Shown in pieces: positions 8,561-17,700 of a stretch of 18,253 bases of DNA. The notes under the pieces were generated by a model. It saw only the letters and a program-made list of their open reading frames with translations. It ran no database searches and was not told the DNA's origin. Within the stretch, counting starts at the first letter, position 1, and every line of letters begins with the position of its first letter. The stretch lies in assembly GCA_024195585.1 (NCBI GenBank), contig SWBL01000591.1, positions 1 to 18,253 on the forward strand, read 5' to 3'. The stretch comes from Aureobasidium sp. EXF-3400. Its lineage: Eukaryota > Ascomycota > Dothideomycetes > Dothideales > Saccotheciaceae. Made by a program: the position numbers and the translations under genes.

Positions 8561-11500
8561 CTACGAGGATCCGGAAGTTGCCATGGCAGAGCCTAAACTC
8601 TGGAAGCTTGTACCTCTTCCTATTGCTGTCGGGCCCCCGAAACCTGCGGCAGGTACGGAGTGACTAGGGACAGGACTACTAATCGGGCCCAAAGAATGAG
8701 AATGTCTTCCAGATCCGGGAGTGCCGGCATCGGGCTCGAACTTGACTGCAAAGCCACCAGGCGTAGAAGCCTCGTGACGAGCATGCAAGAAACCGCCACC
8801 ATTCTGAGCGTCACCCTCGGTTTCGCATATAGCTTCAATCTCTTTGATCGTGATTGGGCTGTCAAGCATCACTCTGGTGCTCTCAATTTGACGTAGGAGA
8901 GTCTCGACAGAGTGGTAGTTATCAGGTGTAGGTTCCCGAGCTGACAGTGCCTTGCATGCGTTACATACAGCTATGCGGATTGTCAAAGGACGATTGGGGC
9001 CTGAGGGCCGGTGGCCCAAACTGCCAAAAGGCATGGACGACCATCCGCTGCTTGCATTGGGATTCCACGAGGAGCTAGGTGTAGAAAAGCCTGGTGGAGC
9101 ACCAAACATTGAAGGGGACGTCCAACTACTATTAGCACCAAAGGCGTCCATGCGTGGTTGATTTTGTGAAAACACAGGTGAGCCGAAACCACGTGGACCA
9201 GTAATGGCGCTAGCTCGGCGACTCTCTGGCACTGAGGGCAGTGGATCGTCTGTATCGTCAAGCAGCGCACTACTACCGAGATGCTTACTCAGATCATCCA
9301 TATCAGAGTTGTTCGGCCTCATAGATGAGGGTCGTTGGATAGGTGTTGGGCGAGTGATGGGTGCAGGTGAGCTGATAGAGTCGAATGTATTCTTGTCAGA
9401 CGAGTGAGTACGAGAATGGGAGGCAATACTATGGCGCGTCTGTCCAAAACCGGGTGGAGCAGTAGGCGATCCGACTGGTGGCATCTGTTGCTGGAATCCG
9501 GGAGGACTGTCGAGCGGGAACCCCCGGCCTTGGGCCATTACTCCAAGTCCACTCATTCCAGGTGGTGGAGTAGGCATGGAGTTAGCTGAATGCACAGGCT
9601 GGAAGGGACCACTGCCAAAGGGTCCATTAGAGAAACCGGGCAGCGAGGGACGATGATGCATCATCGGTCCATGAGGAGCACCAAATCCAGGGAATCCAGC
9701 CATACTCGTTGGGAAACCACTGAATCCATTGTTCTGATGTTGAGGGTACATGCTTGGTGGTGGCAGCTGGCCGGCAGGCGAGATAGGTTGGTGCTGTGCA
9801 AAGGGTTGCTGATTTTGCGGTTTCTGGAATATCGCTCGAGGCATAGATTGGTTCAAAGCAGTACCTGGAGAGGTCGATTTGGTAGGCGCAATGGCAGGTC
9901 CTTGTTGCGTCTTGGGTGAAGTGGCATTCTGGCCCTGGAAGGAGCTCTGTCGAGGCTGTGCTGGAGTAGAAGGCTTCGGCATGGTAGGCGTGGCCACAGG
10001 AACATGTGGTGAAGACATGCCTGATGAAGCCTGCTTGGAAAGCAGACCTGGAGGTACGGCGACCATGCCAGCTTGCGAAGGACGTTTGGCCATCTGGGGC
10101 GTTTGCTGGTTTCTGACTTCTCTGTCCGCTTTGGCCTTTGCGTCTCGTTCCTTTTTTTCGCGCTCTGCTTGAGCCTTCTTCTCCTTGGCCTCCTTTTCGC
10201 GCGCCTCTCGTTCCTCGCGTTCCTTTTGACGAGCCTCTTCCTTCTGCTTCTTTTCAAGCGCCTTTTGCTCGCGGAGTTTGCGTTCGGCTTCCTGCTGTCG
10301 CTCACGTTCTTCTTGTTGACGCTTCAGCCGTTCGGCCTCCTTGCGTTGTCGCTCCTCCTCTTGAGCCTTGCGCTCGGCCTCTTTCTTCTTGCGCTGTTCC
10401 TCCTTCTTCTGCCTAGCCTCCTCTTGCTTCGCTTGCTCAATTGCCTTAGCAGCGGCTTCTTCAGCTGCCTTCTCGGCATCCTTCTTAGCCTTCTCCTCAG
10501 CCTTTGCTTGCTTTTGAGCCAGTTTCTTGTTCTTCTTCTTCTCGGCGTCTCTTGCCTTCTTGGCTTCACGTTCCTCCTTCTTCTTATCTTCGTCTTCCAG
10601 TTCTTCCAGTAGTTTCTGCTGACGCTCGGCAGCGACCTTTTCTCGGTAGGCGGTCAGCACGCGTTGTTCGAACATGCGGGCGGCGAAGATTTGGAACATG
10701 CGACGGCCCTCTTCCATGCGTTGCTCCTCGGTCATGCCGCCCTGTACCTTGTCAGTGACGCACGTGACCACTTCCCAGGAGTTATCCCGTGTTACCGTCT
10801 CGTCCTCTTCCTCTTCATCCTGGCTGTCCTCGTCATACTCCTCCTCGTCATATTCCTCATCATCATATTCCTCGTCGTCGAGCGGTGGCTCATGTCCGTT
10901 GGATGTGTAGGTGTGTGAAGGTTGTGCCGACTGGTACTCTGCTTCTTGTTCTCGCTGCATTCTCCGCTCGGCCAGCTGTTCCATCATTTCGATAAACTTC
11001 TTGCCATCGTTCTTGAGCAAATCATCGGCTACAGTTAGAATGCCACCTGAAATCAATTCAGTCATCTGGAGATAGCAACCCTAATGGCAGAGCAGGCCTA
11101 CCTTTGACCGTCAGACTGTTACCAAAATTGAAGAAATCGTTGCCTATCCCTCGCGGTACGTCTTCAGGTTCATCCTCTTCGTCGCTGTATAGGTCTTCCT
11201 CATCGCTGTATTCCTCTTCCTCCTCTTCACTCATACCTTGACTATCGACCTCGTCGCCCTCGTCTTCTTGGTCGTCGTCTTCGTCATCCATGATTTCTTG
11301 GACTGGACTCGTTCGATGATGGGGTCGATGGTGGTGGGTGCTAAGTGGTAACGGTACGGCGGATGAAGGGTGGAGATGTGGGGGTGGTAAACTGTGCGGA
11401 GGTGGTAGCATGCCGTGTCCTGGTTCGCCGCTTTGGTGATGTGCGTACTGTTCAAGTTCGTCGTAGTATGCATCATAAAGCACCTCTAGCTCCTCCTCGA

Positions 11501-12131
11501 TAGCGATTCTTTTACGACCACACACTGTACAGGAGCATGAATGTTTCTGCTGTTCCTTCATTTTACGCAGGACGGCCTCTTTCTCAATCTTGAGCAAGGA
11601 TTTGCGCTCTTCCTCGCTCAGGGTCAGCCAGAATTGTTTAATCCGCTCGCGCTCTTCTTGAGTCGATGTGTTCCAGATGCGATCTTGCCTCGAAGAGCGT
11701 TGAGTAGACCTTAATGCGCCAGTCGACATGGGTAGGGAGTGCGGTATAGGGGATTGGTGCATAGCAGGGCGCAGATGGTCAGGATATGCCGAGTGATTAG
11801 AGCTGCCGCGCTTCTTCTTCTTGTTGCGTTTCTTGCGCGAAGGTTCCACTGAGTCATCGTTGCTTGGATATGAATTTGCGCCGTTGACCAGTGGTGGCCG
11901 CGCTGAATAGCTGAGTTGCACATGGTCTTGGTCTTCGTCGGACAAGGCTTCAGGGAGTGACGGAGGTTGGCTGAGATGGGAGTGCTGGTCTGAGAAAGCC
12001 TCGTCAGAGCCATGATTGAGCTTTGCCTGCTGCTTTGCCCTCCTCTTCTGCTTCTTGCGATTCACGGTTGTGGGAGGATGGGATGGGTCGTGGGTCGAGG
12101 TTAGACCGTTGGAGGCCTGGGTATGCGCCAT
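8561..12131 (-). CDS. NST1: Stress response protein Nst1, 1171 aa, 2 exons
   Basis: Exon 1 12131-11102, intron 11101-11047 (55 bp, GTAGGC to TTTCAG), exon 2 11046-8561. The join gives [15 protein letters not shown] in frame. Nst1 is a conserved fungal cytoplasmic protein linked in yeast to salt stress; its molecular activity is unknown. Visible in order: a basic start motif ([12 protein letters not shown], residues 24-35), a Cys motif ([10 protein letters not shown]) before a conserved Asp/Glu/Tyr helix, and two strongly acidic tracts (about 280-325 and 398-425). Then comes a very long Lys/Glu/Arg/Ala charged coiled coil (about 487-655). A Pro/Gln/Gly-rich disordered region follows, with a conserved C-terminal block ([20 protein letters not shown], then [12 protein letters not shown]). 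The length fits the family. The frame stays open to 12281 but has no ATG there, so I start at the first ATG (12131); an upstream exon cannot be excluded. Confidence 0.95.
10831..10879 (-). repeat. Tandem acidic repeat within NST1
   Basis: Three imperfect 15-base units encode [10 protein letters not shown] and Asp-Glu-Glu-Glu-Tyr in the second acidic tract of Nst1. The units differ at a few bases. Being a multiple of three, copy-number change would keep the frame. Confidence 0.7.
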
Positions 12132-13321
12132 ACTGTGGGTGAGGGTAAGGCCAGGACTTGCAACAATCGCTCGAGAAGAAGCAGCGACTGCGCGGGACTT
12201 GGTTGGTGAGTGTGCTATGTCAGTGTGTAGTGGAGATCGGCGTTGGCAATGGGTGGGCTGGCGGGGGTCGGCTGTGGTCAAGGCCGCGCGCGCTTGTAGA
12301 GAGGAGGTCGGATTTCAAGGCGAACGCAGCGAGTCAACGAGCATTCGGCAATGGAATGAGGGAGTAATGCGATTCTCTACTAAACATGCGTCTACAAATG
12401 AGCCTATTGCTACCTACCTATTCACCTGCTGTCAGTCTTGACCTTTCGGCAGTAACCGGTCTAGTAGCCCTTGCTTAATCTGATTGGTCACACTCGATGA
12501 AAGGAGCGACTTGTTATCACCGCCCACGGTACCATTTACGCTCATAGTATCTGGGTTAATTACTATATAGAGATTTGAACAACCAGTGATCACTGTCCAA
12601 TGCGCATGTCAGGCTAGACCATGTCAGACTCCTGTTGCGTCCGGGTTCTGACAACTAGCCGTAGCTCGCGGCCTCAATGCAGGCTTCGGAGAGACTCTGA
12701 GCGAGACTACCAGCATCTTCATGTTGCCAAGGCGGAGAGCAAGCCACGCAACAGCTCCTTCCTTTGTTGTGCCCCCACGGACTCGTATGTTCCGCCAGAC
12801 TGCCGAGCTTCCATGCTCATCTGCTTGTCGTCTTCTAGCCCTGTTGTGGTTCCTTTCCTAAACACTTCCAACTTTTTCGTCTTGACAAACTAGTTCCTGT
12901 GTGACATCCTGTCAAACCCTTGTAATCCTGCGCTTGAGGCGTAATCAAGACTTCATCCTGAAACGCGGAAGCACAGCCCACTCTGTAACTCAAGTCAACT
13001 CCTCAATCTCTCGACCTCTCTTCTGCTCATCAATCCGACCCGGTCTGACTGCGATTCTTCTCCCGCTTCACCTACATCTTCGCGTTAGCGTCTTCGACCA
13101 ATCCCACCTCCCATCCATCCATCAATCTACGACCCGACCAACCGCGTCATCAACTCTACATTCCCCGACTTTCCCGTATCTAAGCGTATTATCAGCCAGT
13201 CACTTCTATCGACTGTTGCCCGATTGCTTCTCTCGCTCCCCGACCTGTCTTTTGGCTCCAACCGCTTGTCGCATCGCAGTTAGTCGTTCCCATCGGACTG
13301 CCCTGGAGAAGACCCGTCAAA
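12132..13321. promoter_or_regulatory. Divergent promoter region between NST1 and rho2
   Basis: About 1.2 kb between the ATGs of two genes transcribed away from each other. A TATATAG motif occurs around 12562-12568. The stretch from about 12980 to 13320, just before the rho2 ATG, is strongly C/T-rich, typical of leaders and core promoters of well-expressed filamentous-fungal genes. Short open frames (such as 12621-12893 and 12901-13434) have no domain and are best read as leader sequence. The bases 12132-12281 form an ATG-less extension of the NST1 frame and are probably its 5' UTR. Confidence 0.55.
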
Positions 13322-14352
13322 ATGCCTCAACAGGAAGAAGGTGTTATGAGAAGGTGTGTTTATACCCGGCCCACAATCGCGAGGAACTGCTCTTGCATTC
13401 TGCGATACTCGTTCCCATGCTGCCATCTCTATGAGCTCTGTCACGATGCGCGACATCAACTACACAAACATCGTGTCTGTTGGAATCCATTAATTTCTGA
13501 ATTAGTGGACCAATGGATGACTGTTTGGATATTCTTGTGACTTGGTGAAATTCATACCTCTTCCCTAGTTATAGGGGACCTGTTCTTGCTAGTTGGTGAT
13601 AGCGGAAAGGAAGGTTGACTTGGAAATGAGGAACTGGCGTGCGTCTTGGATCATTCCGAGCTGACCTCCATTCTTAACAGGAAGCTTGTCATTATCGGCG
13701 ATGGCGCTTGCGGAAAGACTAGTTTGTTGAGTGTTTTCACTCTTGGCTACTTTCCTACTGTACGTATCTTTAAATGCTTGCTGAGCCCGGCTCGTGCTAA
13801 CTGTCTTATAGCGATACGTATGAACTTGGTCGATCCAATGTTCTACGCCGGCTTGCTGACCGTCTCTAGGTACCGACCGTATTCGAAAACTACGTGACTG
13901 ATTGTCGTGTAGACGGCAAATCTGTACAACTAGCACTCTGGGATACTGCTGGACAAGAGGACTACGAACGCTTGCGACCCTTGGCTTACTCACAAGCCCA
14001 CGTCATCTTGATAGGCTTCTCTGTCGACACACCAGACTCTCTCGAAAACGTAAAACACAAGTGGGCTGACGAAGCTACGGAACGCTGCCCCGGAGTTCCC
14101 ATCATTCTGGTCGGATTGAAGAAAGATCTTCGTGATGACCCTGCGGCTCAGGAGGAGATGCGCAAAAGAAGCCAAAAGTTCATCACCACCAAGGCTGGAG
14201 AGGACATGAAGGAACTCATCGGAGCACGAAAGTATCTAGAATGTAGCAGTCTGACGGGTGACGGAGTCGACGACGTATTCGAGGCAGCAACTCGAGCTGC
14301 TCTGCTTGCGGTTGACAAACAGGAGCGCGGAGGCTGCTGTGTCATCCTTTAG
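13322..14352 (+). CDS. rho2: Rho2-type small GTPase, 199 aa, 5 exons including a 6-nt microexon
   Basis: Exons 13322-13353, 13681-13759, 13812-13817, 13870-14352. This is four coding pieces if the microexon is counted once; a fifth would exist only if the leader is spliced. The introns are 327, 52 and 52 bp, with GTGTGT, GTACGT and GTATGA donors and TTAACAG, TTATAG and CTCTAG acceptors. The protein is a membrane-anchored GTPase that switches between GTP and GDP. In fungi Rho2 acts on cell-wall integrity and alpha-glucan/polarity pathways through protein kinase C. Motifs: P-loop GDGACGKT (17-24), switch [11 protein letters not shown] (38-47), DTAGQE (64-69), guanine motif KKDL (123-126), ECSSL (163-167). 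The end CCVIL has prenylated Cys196 (the final Leu predicts geranylgeranylation) and a probable palmitoylated Cys195. TDCRVDG and the CC-aliphatic-IL end match yeast Rho2 rather than Rho1, Rho3 or Cdc42. The ATG has A at -3. Confidence 0.95.
13354..13680 (+). other. rho2: Long first intron of rho2
   Basis: 327 bp, six times the other rho2 introns, directly after a 32-base first coding exon. It runs from GTGTGT to a CTGAC branch and TTAACAG, and splits the Arg11 codon (AG|G), giving [11 protein letters not shown]. It has several in-frame stops. First introns of this size often carry regulatory sequence, but I see no specific site. Confidence 0.8.
13812..13817 (+). other. rho2: 6-nt microexon of rho2 (Arg38-Tyr39, switch I)
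   Basis: CGATAC lies between two well-formed 52-bp introns. The upstream one (13760-13811) has GTACGT, GCTAAC and TATAG; the downstream one (13818-13869) has GTATGA, GCTGAC and CTCTAG. Joining the exons gives [13 protein letters not shown], which restores the exact two-residue spacing that Rho GTPases have here ([13 protein letters not shown] in RhoA). Without it, a single 110-bp intron would leave the loop two residues short. Tyr39 corresponds to RhoA Tyr34. Confidence 0.85.
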
Positions 14353-14901
14353 CAGTCTCACGCGAACCTACGGCCTTCTTCCTATCTATGACCAGCATTG
14401 GGACGGCGTTTTCTGTTTGCGGAGTACAAGCGGATTGTCAAGTGGTACCAAGGGCGGGCCTCTATTCTTCTTTTCTTAGTTGATTGCTTTTCTCTCGTTG
14501 TGGGCGTGGTGTTGAAAAGCTGGATTGATTCTCTTCCTTTGTTGATGTTGTGTTGATGGAATGCGTTTAGAGGCGGCAATGAGGGTACGTTCTGACCCAA
14601 GATCCGCTCATTTTGATACCACCATTTTTCTTTAGTTTATGTTCTGTCGCGATTCTAGACTTCTCAACCAATGTGCCATTTCAGGCCGGCTTAGAGCTCA
14701 GATGTCGACTTGCTTATAGTGATACAAATTACGCAGAGACGGGTTTGCTGACTTTCCGCTTGTAACAGTTGGTGGTGTATGGATAGGATTTTGGTGATCT
14801 ACTTGCAGATTGTTTTGATTTTCCCCAAGAATACCGGATCGTATATGATCAACGCCAGAGTATAATACAAGATAGCAGCACAGACATGAGAACAAAAATA
14901 T
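14353..14901. other. Convergent intergenic region between rho2 and mL40
   Basis: 549 bp between two stop codons facing each other, so it should be made up of the two 3' UTRs and their poly(A) sites. It is T-rich on the plus strand (14460-14560, 14620-14640). No open frame here has support. Confidence 0.5.
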
Positions 14902-15509
14902 TTACCTCGTCCAACCGTGGTTCCAGCCATCAGTGCTTGGGCTGTCGGTTTGAATGCGAGCGTACTCGATGGGAACACCACCCCAGATGTCATTCTTCAT
15001 CATGGCGATTCTGTACAGCCTTCCGACGTTCTTTCCTTGTGCGGCAGCCTCTCCCTCTGTCACGATGTTTCCGGAAGCATCCATCAGACGCAGGGTCTCA
15101 CAAGCATCTCTCATGCTCTGATATTGGCGCTCGAGGTCACGCTCGTGCTGTGTGCGCTGCTGAGCCTTGAAAATCTGCCATGCGCGGTGAATGGTCCAAT
15201 GTCTGAGGTAGCGATCGCGGGAGAATCTGAGAGGTCTAGGTGTGATAGAATGCGAGAGAAAGTAGCGGATCATTTCTTTTCGGAAGCAGTTAGTACTGTA
15301 GTTCGGTGCGATTGCAGTGGTATAGACTCACGAATGCGAGCATCCTTCTTGGGACCACCGCGATTCCTCTTTTGAGGAACCGGAGTGCTGCTGAATGACC
15401 GGGATTGTTGGAGAGCGCGAAGAATGGTGCTGGGTTGGTATGTAGCGGGAGAGGCGGTGGTTTGCGGAGCGGCGCTGCGAAGGCAGCGGAGCGAGAAGAG
15501 GCCGTTCAT
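14902..15509 (-). CDS. MRPL28: Mitochondrial large-subunit ribosomal protein mL40 (MRPL28), 183 aa, 2 exons
   Basis: Exon 1 15509-15332, intron 15331-15276 (56 bp, GTGAGT, a perfect TACTAAC branch 13 bases from the AAAAG acceptor), exon 2 15275-14902. The acceptor is the second AG; the earlier CTACAG precedes the branch site. The join gives DARIQMIRYFLSHS in frame. The protein is a structural component of the mitochondrial 54S subunit. Residues 1-40 are rich in Arg, Ser and Ala without acids, a typical matrix-targeting presequence with likely cleavage near RSFSST. The mature part starts with a basic linker (KRNRGGPKKD). The conserved block TPRPLRFSRDRYLRHWTIHR comes next, then a charged helix, with IEYARIQT and WNHGWTR at the end, matching fungal mL40. 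The ATG has G at -3. The family call is from remembered similarity. Confidence 0.9.
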
Positions 15510-15845
15510 GCCGGGAGGGCTTGGATGTATGCGTATAGAGATTTTCGAGATAAGCGATTTGGTATGCAGATGGCGACGGGGGGCTCTAGAGGGTACACAG
15601 GTGGTACAGAGGTGCAGGCGTGGATGGAAACCGAAATCTGATGCTTGGCGTCTTTGATGCGGAGCAGAAGGTTTGTGTACCTCGAGAGCTCCGCAGTCAA
15701 TCTTGCCCGCATTTGGCTGCTTTGGGTTTCATACGAGTTTCAATGTCTAATAATATTCCGACCCCAACCCTCCATCGTGCCTGCCTTCTCTGCCTGATCC
15801 CTTGACACATTGCATCAACTGTCAAACTTCTCGTCCATCTCTGCA
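15510..15845. promoter_or_regulatory. Short bidirectional promoter between mL40 and AGM1
   Basis: Only 336 bp separate the two divergent ATGs, so both promoters and leaders must share it. The AGM1 side (15740-15845) is C/T-rich. No TATA box or named site is evident. Confidence 0.6.
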
Positions 15846-17700
15846 ATGAGCCACGACCAAGCTGTCAAGGAGGCCTCGGCCAAACACCCCACTCCCGCTG
15901 AGCTGGTGGGCAAGTTCCAATATGGCACCGCTGGTGTAAGATGATGCTGATCCGCCATGATGCTGTCTACACAATGCTGATGATCACTGCTGTTCCGTAT
16001 GAAGGCGTATGTTACTCCCTCACATCCATTGCTTTGTATCCCAACTCACCCTCCTCAGCAAGATCCTCGACTCGGTCGTCTACCGTGTGGGACTCCTGGC
16101 CTCATTGCGCTCGCGCAAGCTCAATGGCCAGACCATTGGTGTTATGATCACCGCCAGTCACAACCCTCCCGAGGACAACGGCGTCAAGCTTGTTGACCCT
16201 ATGGTACACTCCGTCCTCTACACATTTTATTGTTGAGACCACCTCTGACCGCTCATCTAGGGTGAAATGCTCGAGGGTTCATGGGAAAAGTACGCTACCC
16301 AACTCGCCAATGCCGACTCCGATGATCACCTTGTCCAAGTCTATAACGAACTCGTCAAAACGCTCAAGGTCAACCTCGATGCTCCTGCCAGAGTCATCTT
16401 CGGCCGTGACACTCGTGCCTCGGGTTCTCGCCTGGTCGAGTGCCTCAACGACGCCTTGACTGCCACCAAGGCTGAGGTTACCGACTACCGCATCCTCACC
16501 ACCCCTCAACTCCACTATCTGGTTCGCTGCGTGAACACAAAGGGTACTCAGGACGAGTACGGTGAGGTCAGCGAGAAGGGCTATTACGAGAAGTTGGCTG
16601 CCGCTTTCAAGCAGGCCATGGAACACACAAAGGCTCAGGGCCACTTGACTGTTGACTGCGCAAACGGTGTTGGAGGTCCTAAGCTGCGCGAATTGCTCAA
16701 GCATCTTCCATCTTCTGCTGACGGTGGTCTCGATGTCAAGGTTGTCAACGATGACGTTCACAAGCCCGAAACCTTGAACCACCAGGTGAGTCGCACTGAT
16801 CCCATTCCTATGAAACATCGCTGATTGAGACAGTGTGGTGCCGACTTTGTCAAGACTAACCAGCGTGCACCTCCTTCGTCCAAGGCTGGCCCTGGAGATC
16901 GCTGTTGCTCGCTGGACGGTGATGCTGACCGTATCGTCTACTACTTCCAAGATGAGAAGAACGTCTTCAGACTTCTGGATGGTGACCGCATCGCTACTCT
17001 TGCCGCCTCGTTCATTGCCGAACTTGCTCGTCAATCTGGTCTGATGGACAAGCTTACTGTTGGTGTTGTACAGACTGCATATGCTAATGGAGCATCGACA
17101 ACGTATATTCAGAAGAACCTGGGTTTGCAAATAGTCTGCACTCCTACTGGTGTCAAGCACTTGCACCACGCTGCGACTCGTTTCGATGTGGGTGTCTACT
17201 TCGAGGCTAATGGACACGGCACCGTTGTCTTCTCACCCTCCGCTCTTAAGTCCATCCACACTCACCAACCTCAATCACCTGCTCAGGCTGATGCTCTCAC
17301 AACACTTATGGCTTTGACCGATCTGATCAACCAGACTGTTGGTGATGCGCTCTCCGACATGTTGCTTGTCGAGGTCATTCTTGCCCACAAGGGCTTCAGC
17401 TGCGCTGAGTGGCTGCAGACTTACACTGACCTGCCCAACCGTCTCGTTCGTGTCGAAGTTGCTGATCGTAACCTCTTCACTACCGTCGAGGGCACCGCTG
17501 AACGTCAACTCGCAACACCCGCTGGTGCACAGAAGGACATCGAGAAGGTTGTCGCCAAGTACAAGGACGGCAGAAGTTTCGCCCGCGCTTCTGGTACTGA
17601 GGACGCTGTTCGTGTGTACGCTGAAGCAAGCACACGTGCTGAAGCTGAGGATCTTGCTGCTGCTGTTGCTCAGATTGTGAGAAAGTATGGTGCTAAATAG
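15846..17700 (+). CDS. AGM1: Phosphoacetylglucosamine mutase, 546 aa, 5 exons including a 14-nt microexon
   Basis: Exons 15846-15935, 15993-16006, 16059-16203, 16261-16785, 16834-17700. The introns are 57, 52, 57 and 48 bp. The enzyme (yeast Pcm1) interconverts GlcNAc-6-phosphate and GlcNAc-1-phosphate, a step towards UDP-GlcNAc for chitin, N-glycans and GPI anchors in the cytosol. It belongs to the alpha-D-phosphohexomutase family. Motifs: FQYGTAGFRMK (24-34), the phosphoserine loop [14 protein letters not shown] (65-78, catalytic Ser68), the Mg-binding loop LDGDADR (285-291), the sugar-recognition loop EANGHG (382-387) and the phosphate-binding loop [12 protein letters not shown] (509-520). 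Length is normal and all catalytic loops are intact. The ATG has G at -3. Oddity: the first intron has no AG acceptor in the required place (separate entry). Otherwise the gene looks functional. Confidence 0.95.
15936..15992 (+). other. AGM1: AGM1 intron 1 with apparent TG acceptor
   Basis: The donor is GTAAGA after the Gly30 codon, and the next conserved residues (FRMK) begin at 15993. The bases before them are CTGCTG. No AG occurs between 15941 and 16003, so no canonical acceptor can give the conserved protein. A TGCTGAT branch-like sequence sits at the usual distance (15974-15981). Either the intron is spliced GT-TG, or the base at 15991 should be A (CTGCAG). Confidence 0.75.
15993..16006 (+). 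other. AGM1: 14-nt microexon of AGM1 (Phe-Arg-Met-Lys and part of Ala)
   Basis: TTCCGTATGAAGGC encodes the FRMK of the family signature GTAGFRMK. It is followed by a GTATGT donor and a 52-bp intron ending CCTCAG. It joins to CAAGATCCTC to give [16 protein letters not shown]. Skipping it would shift the frame, so it is obligatory for a functional enzyme. Confidence 0.8.

Noticed and set aside
10073..10612. 179-codon plus-strand frame, Leu/Phe-rich, resembling a membrane protein
   Set aside because: It is the antisense of the Lys/Glu coiled coil of NST1; antisense of Lys/Glu codons reads as Leu/Phe.
12621..12893. 90-codon frame in the NST1/rho2 promoter region
   Set aside because: No domain or coding bias and it starts within a likely promoter/leader; probably chance.
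13646..13897. rho2 start at 13646 giving an N-terminus upstream of LNRKLVII
   Set aside because: It begins with TTG and reads through a clear CTGAC/TTAACAG intron end; splicing to the ATG exon at 13322 gives the family-like start [11 protein letters not shown].
16279..17217. 312-codon minus-strand frame opposite AGM1
   Set aside because: Shadow of the conserved AGM1 exons, which carry all catalytic motifs on the plus strand.
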